Source: DASRWT01 sp046728035 (GTDB lineage Bacteria > Methylomirabilota > Methylomirabilia > Rokubacteriales > CSP1-6). From it: DNA of 16,046 nucleotides. The position numbers were made by a program, and so were the translations under genes. Where the stretch lies: positions 1-16,046 of the forward strand of contig JBKPDT010000448.1 in the NCBI GenBank assembly GCA_046728035.1, in the 5' to 3' direction. The notes under the pieces were generated by a model. It was not told the origin of the DNA and did no database searches. It saw nothing but the letters and a program-made list of their open reading frames with translations. Shown in pieces: positions 1-6,726 of the stretch; the first letter of the stretch is position 1, and every line of letters starts with the position of its first letter.

Positions 1-101
1 AGACAGGCCCAGAAGGAGCCCAGCCACGACGGGGAGAGCGGACGCGTGCCTCGTGGTCCAGCGACCCCGGCCGCACCCCTCCGCCGCCGGGACGGGCGCC
101 G

Positions 102-737
102 CTACGCGAACGGGTCGTCGTCAGCCTTCTCGTGCCAGAGGTACTCCATGTTGCGGGCGGCGGCCACCGCCATGTCGCGGCCGTTCAGGCGGGCGATGAG
201 AGCCAGCGCCATGTCGATGCCGGCCGAGACGCCGGAGGACGTGACGAGATCGCCGTCGTCCACCCAGCGGGCCTTGCGGCGCCAAAGCACCTTGGGCCCC
301 TGCTGGACCACCCACTCCCAGGAGATCTTGTTCGAGGTGGCGGCGCGACCGTCCATGAGGCCGGTCCGGGCGAGCAGCGCCGAGCCCGTGCACACCGTGG
401 CGGTGATGGGGGCGCGCCGACTGAGCGCGGCCAGGCGTGAGAGGAAGGCCGCGTCCTCCACGGCGGTGCGGGTGCCAAAGCCGCCGGGCACGAGGAGGAT
501 GTCGAAGTCGGGGACGTCGGCGAACGTGTGGTCGGCGTGGGTGGACGGGCCTTCCCCGCTCTTGATCGGCCCCGTGTGGTCGGCGACGGTAAAGATCCGG
601 AAGAAGCGGTGCGGCGTTCCGTCGGGCCGCACGATCCGGGAGGCGCCGAAAGCCTGCACGGGGCCATAGACGTCCAGCACGGTGAAGCCGTCGAAGAGCA
701 CCACCGCCACGCGCTTGACTGCCGGGGCCTCGGCCAT
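102..737 (-). CDS. DJ-1/PfpI family protein, isonitrile hydratase-like
   Basis: This 211-residue cytoplasmic protein has the glutamine-amidotransferase-like DJ-1/PfpI fold. The nucleophile elbow is visible as TVCTGSA with Cys116, and a second family signature SSGVSAGID lies near residues 167-175. The N-terminal stretch LFDGFTVLDVYGP carries Asp22, which lines up with the catalytic Asp of isonitrile hydratase (InhA), and VPGGFGT at 83-89 is also typical. The whole pattern matches the InhA-like branch better than PfpI proteases or DJ-1 chaperones. The same domain also forms the N-terminal half of GlxA-type AraC regulators, but there is no HTH domain here. The start is supported by a perfect AAGGAGG five bases upstream. 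It is divergent from the cysteine hydrolase at 863. The substrate cannot be read from sequence; isonitrile hydration to an N-formamide is the known activity of the closest characterised relatives. Confidence 0.9.
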   Translation of the reverse strand: MAEAPAVKRVAVVLFDGFTVLDVYGPVQAFGASRIVRPDGTPHRFFRIFTVADHTGPIKSGEGPSTHADHTFADVPDFDILLVPGGFGTRTAVEDAAFLSRLAALSRRAPITATVCTGSALLARTGLMDGRAATSNKISWEWVVQQGPKVLWRRKARWVDDGDLVTSSGVSAGIDMALALIARLNGRDMAVAAARNMEYLWHEKADDDPFA

Positions 738-742
738 GACTG

Positions 743-749
743 CCTCCTT
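743..749 (-). promoter_or_regulatory. Shine-Dalgarno site of the DJ-1/PfpI gene
   Basis: On the minus strand this reads AAGGAGG and sits five bases before the ATG at 737-735. It fixes the start codon of the DJ-1/PfpI gene. Confidence 0.8.
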
Positions 750-805
750 GTCAGGTCGTGATGTCCCGAGAGTGCGCCGGCTGGGGGCCTGGCCGCAATG
801 CCAAA

Positions 806-819
806 GGATTGATCGATCC
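806..819. promoter_or_regulatory. Imperfect palindrome in the divergent intergenic region (possible operator)
   Basis: GGATTGATCGATCC is a 14-base near-palindrome with one mismatched pair and a perfect GATCGATC core at 811-818. It lies in an A/T-richer patch midway between two divergently transcribed genes, which is where a shared operator would be expected. There is no regulator gene in the window to pair with it, and an 8-base palindrome can arise by chance, so the call is tentative. No convincing -35/-10 pair was found for either gene around it. Confidence 0.25.
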
Positions 820-862
820 CGCCACCAACCGGGCTCCCCGCCTGGGGTACTATTGGCGCGAC

Positions 863-1579
863 ATGGACGACGTATCAGCCTCCGGCTGCAGCTCGCCAGA
901 CTATGCCCACCAGTTCAACCCGCCGTGGACGCTCGATCCCGCCCGCGTCGCCCTGGTGGTGGTGGACATGCAGTACGCGAGCGCGTCGCGCCGGGAAGGC
1001 CTGGGCCGCCTCCTCAAGGACCGGAACCAGGAGGCCATGGGCGCCTACCGGTTCGAGCGGATCGAGACCGTGGTGGTCCCCACCATCCAGGGCCTCCTCG
1101 CCTTCTTCCGGGAGCACGGGCTGCGCGTGGTCTACCTCACGGTGGGCTCGGAGATGCCCGACTTCAGCGATCTCCTGCCGCACATGCGCCCCTTCGCCGA
1201 GAGCATCGGCAATACCGCGGGACGGCGCGAGCACGCGATCCTGGACGACCTCGCTCCCGCCGCCGGTGAGGCGGTGCTGAACAAGACCACCATGAGCGCC
1301 TTCCATTCCTCGGGCTTCGAGCGGCTCATGCGGGCCTGGGGCGTGGAGCAGCTCTGCTTCACCGGCGTGTCCACCAACTCGTGCGTCGAGGGCACGGCGC
1401 GCGACGCGGTCGACCGTGGCTTCCCGTCGGTCCTCGTGGAGGACGGCTGCGGCGCGGCGAGCGCGCGTCTGCACGAGGCCACCTGCGAGAACTTCGGGCG
1501 CTTGCTTGGGCGGGTGGCGCGCAGCGACGAGATCCGCGCGGAGCTGAGCGCCGCCCTCGCCCGGCCCGCCGCCCGCTGA
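863..1579 (+). CDS. Isochorismatase-family cysteine hydrolase
   Basis: This 238-residue protein has the isochorismatase-like hydrolase fold used by nicotinamidases, N-carbamoylsarcosine amidases and similar C-N hydrolases. The catalytic triad is readable: Asp35 in LVVVDMQ, Lys141 in LNKTTMSAF, and the nucleophile Cys174 in TGVSTNSCVEGTARDA. The Cys makes it an amidase/ureidohydrolase-type member rather than the Cys-less true isochorismatase (EntB type). The ATG at 863 was chosen because the conserved fold begins soon after it; in-frame GTG/ATG codons at 758 and 761 would add 34-35 residues of unconserved look. Neither start has a good Shine-Dalgarno site, and a TACTAT at 848-853 could make the 863 start nearly leaderless. 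A 32-nt gap separates it from the MaoC gene, so it probably heads the long + strand operon. The substrate is unknown. Confidence 0.88.
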   Translation: MDDVSASGCSSPDYAHQFNPPWTLDPARVALVVVDMQYASASRREGLGRLLKDRNQEAMGAYRFERIETVVVPTIQGLLAFFREHGLRVVYLTVGSEMPDFSDLLPHMRPFAESIGNTAGRREHAILDDLAPAAGEAVLNKTTMSAFHSSGFERLMRAWGVEQLCFTGVSTNSCVEGTARDAVDRGFPSVLVEDGCGAASARLHEATCENFGRLLGRVARSDEIRAELSAALARPAAR

Positions 1580-1600
1580 CCGACTCGTCGCGCGCGACCC

Positions 1601-1606
1601 AGGAGG
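1601..1606 (+). promoter_or_regulatory. Shine-Dalgarno site of the MaoC gene
   Basis: AGGAGG lies five bases before the ATG at 1612. It decides the start of the MaoC-domain gene, because the same frame is open much further upstream, inside the cysteine hydrolase gene. Confidence 0.8.
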
Positions 1607-1611
1607 ATCCC

Positions 1612-2064
1612 ATGGCCGGCAAGCTGTTCGAGGAGCTGTCTCCGGGGCAGGTGTTCCAGCACCAGCCCGGCCGCACCGTCACTGAGGCGGACAACGTCTT
1701 CTTCTCCTGCCTGACCATGAACCCGCAGCCCCTGCACGTGGACTTCCACGCCGCGCAGAAGGCGGAGTTCGGCAAGCCGCTGGTGAACAGCCTGTTCACC
1801 CTCGGCGTGGCGGTGGGGCTGTCCGTGGGCGATACCACGCTGGGTACCACCGTGGGCAATCTCGGCTTCGAGAAAGTCGAGTTTCCCAAGCCTGTCTTCC
1901 ACGGGGACACCATCTACTCGGAGACGGAGGTGGTGGAGAAGCGCGAGTCGCGCTCGCGCCCCGAGTGGGGCATCGTCATCTTCGAGCACCGCGCGAAGAA
2001 TCAGCACGGCGATGTGGTGATGCGTTGCCGCCGCGCCGCCATGATGCGGCGGCGGGGAGCCTGA
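1612..2064 (+). CDS. MaoC-like hot-dog fold dehydratase/hydratase
   Basis: This 150-residue, single hot-dog domain protein belongs to the MaoC/(R)-specific enoyl-CoA hydratase group. It would add or remove water on a CoA thioester, as a dimer in the cytoplasm. The hydratase loop is recognisable as TMNPQPLHVD at 35-44, keeping the catalytic His42. The usual Asp of the D-x-N-P-x-H motif is replaced by Asn37 and the Asn by Gln39. FGKPLVNSLFTLG at 53-65 is typical of the family. The start follows a strong AGGAGG. Its stop codon abuts the GTG of the CitE-like gene with no spacer, so the two are translationally coupled and probably act in sequence, for example on mesaconyl-, citramalyl- or methylmalyl-CoA-type esters. 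Which ester is an inference from the neighbour. Confidence 0.88.
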   Translation: MAGKLFEELSPGQVFQHQPGRTVTEADNVFFSCLTMNPQPLHVDFHAAQKAEFGKPLVNSLFTLGVAVGLSVGDTTLGTTVGNLGFEKVEFPKPVFHGDTIYSETEVVEKRESRSRPEWGIVIFEHRAKNQHGDVVMRCRRAAMMRRRGA

Positions 2065-2964
2065 GTGCCCGGCCCCGGGCTCCGGCGGTCGCTCCATTTC
2101 GTCCCCGGCGGCAACGAGCGCATGATCGCGAAGGCGCTCACGCTCCCCGCCGACGGGCTCATCCTCGACCTCGAGGACGCGGTGGCCCCGGAGCGGAAGG
2201 CGGCCACCCGTCCCATCGTGCGCGGCTGGCTCGAGCGGCTGGACTTCGGCGGGCGCGAACGCTGGGTGCGGATGAACCCCATCTACTCCGAGCACGGGGA
2301 AGCCGATCTCGAGGAGACGATCGCGGGTAGGCCCCACGGCTTCGTGGTGCCCAAGCCGCGTCACGCCGGCGACATCCGTCGCATCGCGGGGACGCTCGAC
2401 AAGCTGGAGCAGCGCCACGGGCTGCCGTGGGGCTCGACGCGCCTCGTCCTCATCGCCACCGAGACGCCCGAGGGCCTGCTCAATATCCGAGAGGTTGCCG
2501 CGGCGAGCCCGCGCATCGCCGTCGTCTCGTGGGGAGTGGAAGACCTCTCCGCGGCGATGGGGCTGCCGCGCGTTCGGGACGCCGAGGGACGCTACCTGGA
2601 CATCCCGCGCCATGCCCGTGTGATGTGCGCGGTGGCGGCGGCGGCCGCCGGCGTGGAGGCCCTCGACACCGTGTACACCGACATCGGCGACCTCGACGGC
2701 CTCCGGCGGGAATGCGAGGAGGGCGTGGCGATGGGCTTCACCGGCAAGATATCGATCCATCCCGCGCAGATCGAGGTGATAAACTCCGTGTTCACACCGT
2801 CCCGCGCCGACGCGCAAGAGGCCGCGGCCCTGGTGTCCGCCTTCGAGGAGCATGCGCGCCGCGGGGCGGGAGCCTTCGCCTGGAAGGGACAGATGATGGA
2901 CATGCCGCATCTCACGCGCGCGCGGAAGATCCTCGAGCGGGCGCGGCACGCCGGGGTGATCTGA
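2065..2964 (+). CDS. CitE-like HpcH/HpaI aldolase family lyase (malyl/citramalyl-CoA lyase type)
   Basis: This 299-residue TIM-barrel protein is of the CitE/beta-methylmalyl-CoA lyase family. It would cleave a beta-hydroxyacyl-CoA such as malyl-, methylmalyl- or citramalyl-CoA into an acyl-CoA and an oxo-acid, using Mg2+. Family motifs in order are RSLHFVPGGNERM at 8-20, LILDLEDAV at 32-40, the substrate-binding Arg69 in WVRMNP, the Mg-ligand region ATETPEGLLNI with Glu133, GVEDLSAAMG at 157-166, and GKISIHPAQI at 227-236. The length is normal. It starts with GTG directly after the MaoC stop codon, and its own stop directly precedes the GTG of the glycosyltransferase gene. No citrate lyase alpha (CitF) or ACP (CitD) subunit is nearby, so it is a stand-alone CoA-ester lyase rather than part of citrate lyase. 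Confidence 0.9.
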   Translation: MPGPGLRRSLHFVPGGNERMIAKALTLPADGLILDLEDAVAPERKAATRPIVRGWLERLDFGGRERWVRMNPIYSEHGEADLEETIAGRPHGFVVPKPRHAGDIRRIAGTLDKLEQRHGLPWGSTRLVLIATETPEGLLNIREVAAASPRIAVVSWGVEDLSAAMGLPRVRDAEGRYLDIPRHARVMCAVAAAAAGVEALDTVYTDIGDLDGLRRECEEGVAMGFTGKISIHPAQIEVINSVFTPSRADAQEAAALVSAFEEHARRGAGAFAWKGQMMDMPHLTRARKILERARHAGVI

Positions 2965-4575
2965 GTGCGGGGACGCCGCCGCGTGCTCGCCGTCGCCGCC
3001 CTCGTCCTCGCCAGCGCGGTGGTGTTCGTCCTTCCCGTGGGCCGCCGGCCCCTCTACAACCAGGACGAGGTCCGCTACGCGATGCTCGCGCGCGAGGTCG
3101 CCGAGCACGGCCGCTGGTTCCTGCCCCGCGTGCGCGACGAAGTCTACCTCAACAAGCCCCCGCTCTTCTTCTGGACGGTTGCCCTCGTCTCACTCCCCTT
3201 CGGCAAGGTGTCCGACGTCACCGCCCCGCTCGTCTCGGTGGCCGCCGCCCTCGCCGGCATCCTCGGCGCGTTCGCGATCGGCCGCCGCCTCTGGGGCTTC
3301 CACGCGGGCTTCGCCGCCGCCGCCGTGCTCGCCGCCACGCCGTTCTACTTCTTCATGGCGCACCAGGTGCTCACGGACATGATGCTGACCGCCTGGCTCG
3401 TGTGGGCGCTCTACTTCTACCTGTGCGCCACCGCGCCCGGCGGGGGGCGGCTTCCCCTGCTGGGCTTCTACCTCTGCACGGCCGGCGCGCTTTCCACCAA
3501 GGGGCCGGTGGCCCTTCTGGCCCTCGTCGCCGCCGTCGCGGCGAGCGCGGCCACCGACGGCCGCGCCGGGCTCCGAGCGCTTCGCCTGCCCGCGGGGATC
3601 GGCCTGATCGCGCTCACCACCTTGCCCTGGCTCGTGCCGTACATGCTGCAAGGGGAGAAGAGCTACGCGCGCGCGGTGCTGCTCACCGACTATTTCGCCT
3701 GGTACTTCCGGTCCACCGCCGATTCACGGCTGGCCGCGTTCACCACCTATCTCGCCGGATTTCTGCCCTGGGCCCTCGTTCTCCCCCTGGCGGCCCGCTG
3801 GTGGTGGATCGCGCCGGATCGGGGGCGCCGCCGCCTGCTCGCCTGGACGGGCGTGTTCGTCGTCGCGCTGGCGATCTCCGGCGCCCAGCGCTCGCGCTAT
3901 TTCCTCCCCGTGCTTCCGCTCCTCGCGATCCTGCTCGGCGAGTTCTTCGTGCGCGCTCCCCTCGCGGCGGGCGTCCGGGGGCAGCGCCTCGTCACCGCGC
4001 TCGCCGGCGTCTTCCTCGCGATGGCGGTCGCGATGGCGGTGGCGGTCACCTTCGCGCCCGGCGGCTTGAGCGCCACCGGCGGGGACTGGCTGTACCTGCC
4101 CGCGCCTGGTCTCGAGCGCGGGCTCATGGCCGGCTTCCTGGTGGCCGGCGCCGGCGCCGGGCTTGTCGTCGCGTGGCGCCGGGCCGGCGGCTTCGCGGTG
4201 GCGACCTGCTGGGCGGTGGCCCTCATCGCCGTGCTCGGGGTGGAGGGGATCGGCTATCCCGGCCGCTACGCCGAGTGGAATGGCGTGCGGGGCTTCGCCG
4301 AGCGGGTGCGGATGACGCGGCCGGCGGAGCGCGCGCTGCTCGCCTATCCCGACGCCAACCTCGCCTTCGACTTCTACCTCGGCCGGCCCGTCCGCGAGCT
4401 GCCCCGCGCCGACCAGGTGGTGGAGATGGTGACGAGCCCCGCCGCGCGGGACGCCCTTCTCATCCGCGAGGAGCGGTGGACCACCCTCGGCGCGGGCGCC
4501 GACCCCTCCTGGCGTGCCGTCGCCCGGGGCGTGGTGGGCGGCCGCCCCTTCGTGCTCCTGCGCAACCACGAGTAG
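2965..4575 (+). CDS. GT-C fold membrane glycosyltransferase, ArnT/PMT (GT39/GT83) family
   Basis: This 536-residue polytopic inner-membrane protein begins with a basic N-terminus and a first membrane span at about residues 7-25. YNQDEVRYA at 31-39 is the first extracytoplasmic loop with the acidic pair Asp34-Glu35 expected of the catalytic site. LNKPPLFFW at 62-70 is the KPP-type motif of ArnT-like enzymes, and QRSRYFLPVLPLLAIL near residue 310 is the conserved central helix. About a dozen hydrophobic segments can be seen. Relatives transfer a sugar from a polyprenyl-phosphate carrier to lipid A, protein or another envelope acceptor; the acceptor here is unknown. The GTG start immediately follows the CitE-like stop codon, so it shares that transcript although it has no obvious metabolic link to it. 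Confidence 0.87.
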   Translation: MRGRRRVLAVAALVLASAVVFVLPVGRRPLYNQDEVRYAMLAREVAEHGRWFLPRVRDEVYLNKPPLFFWTVALVSLPFGKVSDVTAPLVSVAAALAGILGAFAIGRRLWGFHAGFAAAAVLAATPFYFFMAHQVLTDMMLTAWLVWALYFYLCATAPGGGRLPLLGFYLCTAGALSTKGPVALLALVAAVAASAATDGRAGLRALRLPAGIGLIALTTLPWLVPYMLQGEKSYARAVLLTDYFAWYFRSTADSRLAAFTTYLAGFLPWALVLPLAARWWWIAPDRGRRRLLAWTGVFVVALAISGAQRSRYFLPVLPLLAILLGEFFVRAPLAAGVRGQRLVTALAGVFLAMAVAMAVAVTFAPGGLSATGGDWLYLPAPGLERGLMAGFLVAGAGAGLVVAWRRAGGFAVATCWAVALIAVLGVEGIGYPGRYAEWNGVRGFAERVRMTRPAERALLAYPDANLAFDFYLGRPVRELPRADQVVEMVTSPAARDALLIREERWTTLGAGADPSWRAVARGVVGGRPFVLLRNHE

Positions 4576-4587
4576 TCCACACGCCGC

Positions 4588-4594
4588 AAGGAGG
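4588..4594 (+). promoter_or_regulatory. Shine-Dalgarno site of the Pot-type binding protein gene
   Basis: AAGGAGG is spaced five bases from the ATG at 4600, within the 24-nt gap after the glycosyltransferase gene. It is a strong site, suited to a binding protein needed in excess over its membrane partners. Confidence 0.8.
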
Positions 4595-4599
4595 CTGCC

Positions 4600-5631
4600 A
4601 TGAGACCCCGGATCGCCGCCCTGCTCGCCCTCGTCACGCTCGCGCTCGTGCCCGTGCTCGCCGGGGTCGCGCTCGCCCAGTCGACGCCCACCCTCGTGGT
4701 CACCGGCTACGGCGGGCGGTGGTCCGAGGTGATGAAGCGCGCCCTCACCGAGCCCTTCGAGAAGAAGCACAACTGCAAGGTCGAGATCGTCACCGGCATC
4801 ACCACCGAGTGGGTGGCCAAGCTCATGGCGGCGGGACCCGACAACCCGCCCTTCGACGTGATCGTGGGCAACGAGCCCCCACTCCCCATCCCCCGCGAAC
4901 GCGGCTTCTTCGACAAGCGCAACGAGGCGGCCACGCCCAACGTCAAGAGCATCTATCCCAAGGCCCTCGTCGGCGACACCGGCGTGGTCCTCTTCTGGTC
5001 TCGCATCGGGCTCGCCTACCGCACCGATATGGTGAAGAGCCCGCCGCGGGCCTGGAAGGACTTCTGGAGCGACGAGTTCACCGGCCGGCGCGGGGCCTAC
5101 ACCATCACCAATACGCTGGGCATCAACTTCCTCTTCATGGCCAACAAGCTCTTCGGCAAGGACTACTTCGACATGGACGCGGGGGTGCCCGCGGTCAAGC
5201 GTCTCGCCCCCAAGTTCGTGGACTTCACCGGTACCATGGAGAAGCTGCTCGAGCAGAAGGAGGTCGCGGTGGCGGTGCTCCACGACGGCTCCGCCTGGGA
5301 CCTCGCCAAGCGCGGGCTGCCCGTCTCGTGGGCGGCGCCCGCGGAGGGCGTGCCCATCCTCGACCAGGTCGCGCACGTGACCCGCGGCTCGAAGCAGAAG
5401 GACCTGGCGTGGAAGTTCGTCAACGAATACCTGGCGCCGGAAGTGCAGCTGGCCTACGCCACCGAGCTCTTCTTCAGCCCGACGAACCGGACCGTCAAGC
5501 TGCCCGCGGAGGTGGCGACCAAGATCATCAGCGGCCCTAAGGACGTGGACTCCCTCGTGATCTTCGACTGGAGCCAGATCGTCAAGCAGCGGCCGGCGTG
5601 GACGGAGCGCTGGAACCGCGAGATCCGCTAG
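4600..5631 (+). CDS. ABC transporter periplasmic substrate-binding protein, spermidine/putrescine (PotD) type
   Basis: This 343-residue protein has a classic signal peptide: basic start MRPR, a hydrophobic core to about residue 24, and a likely Ala-x-Ala cleavage site before Gln27. There is no lipobox Cys, so it should be a soluble periplasmic protein. The mature part begins TLVVTGYGGRWSEVMKRA, typical of the iron/polyamine-type solute-binding superfamily. The C-terminal WTERWNREIR resembles the helical tail of PotD-like proteins. It is the first gene of a coupled set with ATPase (5638), permeases (7394, 8251) and three enzyme genes, so it should deliver the substrate of that importer. The polyamine label reflects the transporter class only: many PotD-like proteins bind other solutes, and the DUF917 and hydantoinase-type partners suggest something else. 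Confidence 0.9.
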   Translation: MRPRIAALLALVTLALVPVLAGVALAQSTPTLVVTGYGGRWSEVMKRALTEPFEKKHNCKVEIVTGITTEWVAKLMAAGPDNPPFDVIVGNEPPLPIPRERGFFDKRNEAATPNVKSIYPKALVGDTGVVLFWSRIGLAYRTDMVKSPPRAWKDFWSDEFTGRRGAYTITNTLGINFLFMANKLFGKDYFDMDAGVPAVKRLAPKFVDFTGTMEKLLEQKEVAVAVLHDGSAWDLAKRGLPVSWAAPAEGVPILDQVAHVTRGSKQKDLAWKFVNEYLAPEVQLAYATELFFSPTNRTVKLPAEVATKIISGPKDVDSLVIFDWSQIVKQRPAWTERWNREIR

Positions 5632-5637
5632 CCAGCC

Positions 5638-6726
5638 ATGGCGGCGGCGGTCGACGTCGCGCTGGCGGGGGTGACCAAGCGCTACGGCGCCACCGTCGCG
5701 CTGGACGACGTCACCCTGGAGGTGCGTGAGGGCGAGTTCTTCACGCTCCTAGGCCCGTCCGGCTGCGGCAAGACCACCGCCCTCCGGAGCATCGCCGGGT
5801 TCGTGACGCCCGACGCCGGCGAGGTGTTCCTCAAGGGCGACCGCGTCACCGCGCTGCCGCCCCATCGTCGCCGCGTGGGCATGGTCTTCCAGCACTACGC
5901 GCTCTTTCCCCACCGTACCGTCGCCCAGAACGTGGCGTTCGGCCTCCGCATGCAGAAGGCGCCGCGCGAGGAGATCGGACGGCGCGTCGCCGCCGCGCTG
6001 GAGCAGGTGCGGCTCCCCGGCCACGGCGACCGCTTCCCGCGGCAGCTCTCGGGGGGCGAGCAGCAGCGCGTGGCGCTGGCCCGCGCGCTGGTGACGCAGC
6101 CGGCGGTGCTCCTTCTCGACGAGCCGCTCGGCGCGCTCGACAAGAAGCTCCGCGAGCACATGCAGGTGGAGCTCAAGCGGCTGCAGCGCGAGGTGGGGGT
6201 GACCACGGTGTACGTGACGCATGACCAGGAGGAGGCGCTCGCCATGTCGGACCGCGTGGCGGTGCTCCGGAGCGGCCGTGTCCAGCAGGTGGGGACTCCG
6301 GTGGAGGTCTACGAGCGGCCTCTGAGCGCCTTCGTGGCCGACTTCATCGGCAATACGAACCTCCTCCCCGGCCGCGTGCTCGCGGCGGGGGCGGGGGAGG
6401 CCACCCTCGAATGCCGCGGTCAAAAGCTCCGCGCCGCCGCCAGCACGCCGGTGACGGGGGAAGACGGGGTCCTCGCGGTGCGCCCGGAGAAGCTCGAGCT
6501 GACCCCGGCGGAGGGGGCCCCCGGCGGTGGCATGGAGAACGAGCTTCCCGCCGTGGTGATCCATGTCGTGTATCTCGGTGAGACCGTGCTCTTCCACCTG
6601 CGCTCGGACGACGGCATCGAGCTGCAGGCACTCGAGCTGGCGCCGGGGGGCGGCGCCCGTTACCCGGTGGGGACGCGGGTCCGCGTCGGCTGGCGCGCCG
6701 CCGACGCGCGGGTGCTGACGCCATGA
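5638..6726 (+). CDS. ABC transporter ATP-binding protein, PotA type
   Basis: This 362-residue ATPase powers import through the permeases at 7394 and 8251. All nucleotide-binding motifs are intact: Walker A GPSGCGKTT at 39-47, Q-loop Gln85 in VFQHYALFPH, signature LSGGEQQRVALARAL at 137-151, Walker B LLLDEP ending with Glu162, and switch His195 in VTHDQEEA. The C-terminal third (from about residue 240) contains NTNLLPG and VLAVRPEKLEL, the TOBE-type regulatory domain found in PotA/FbpC/MalK ATPases. The gene starts six bases after the binding protein stop codon with no clear Shine-Dalgarno site of its own, and its stop overlaps the ATG of the AroM-like gene (ATGA), so translation is coupled on both sides. 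Confidence 0.95.
   Translation: MAAAVDVALAGVTKRYGATVALDDVTLEVREGEFFTLLGPSGCGKTTALRSIAGFVTPDAGEVFLKGDRVTALPPHRRRVGMVFQHYALFPHRTVAQNVAFGLRMQKAPREEIGRRVAAALEQVRLPGHGDRFPRQLSGGEQQRVALARALVTQPAVLLLDEPLGALDKKLREHMQVELKRLQREVGVTTVYVTHDQEEALAMSDRVAVLRSGRVQQVGTPVEVYERPLSAFVADFIGNTNLLPGRVLAAGAGEATLECRGQKLRAAASTPVTGEDGVLAVRPEKLELTPAEGAPGGGMENELPAVVIHVVYLGETVLFHLRSDDGIELQALELAPGGGARYPVGTRVRVGWRAADARVLTP

Noticed and set aside
1..101. Possible start of a secreted protein on the minus strand (GTG at 27-25, reading into a short hydrophobic stretch)
   Set aside because: Only nine codons fit before the window edge, and there is no Shine-Dalgarno site upstream. Nothing else was recognised in these first 101 bases.
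46..669. Plus-strand open frame opposite the DJ-1/PfpI gene
   Set aside because: The minus-strand product has catalytic motifs and a perfect Shine-Dalgarno site; this frame gives a Ser/Arg/Ala-rich translation with no domain.
2065..2964. Citrate lyase beta subunit (citE proper)
   Set aside because: The citF, citD and citC/citG genes needed for citrate lyase are absent. Stand-alone CitE-like lyases act on malyl- or citramalyl-CoA-type esters.
1132..3108. A 658-codon open frame on the minus strand
   Set aside because: It lies antisense to the cysteine hydrolase, MaoC and CitE-like genes, all of which have clear family motifs. Its translation is rich in His, Arg and Gly with no recognisable domain, as expected for a shadow frame in high-GC DNA.
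3724..5376. A 550-codon minus-strand open frame opposite the glycosyltransferase and PotD-type genes
   Set aside because: The composition is that of a shadow frame, and both genes on the plus strand have signal or membrane segments and conserved motifs.
2427..5540. A 1037-codon open frame on the plus strand
   Set aside because: It is out of frame with CitE-like, GT-C and PotD-type genes that have intact motifs, and its product is a low-complexity Arg/Pro/Gly run. It is a frame-shadow of GC-rich codons.
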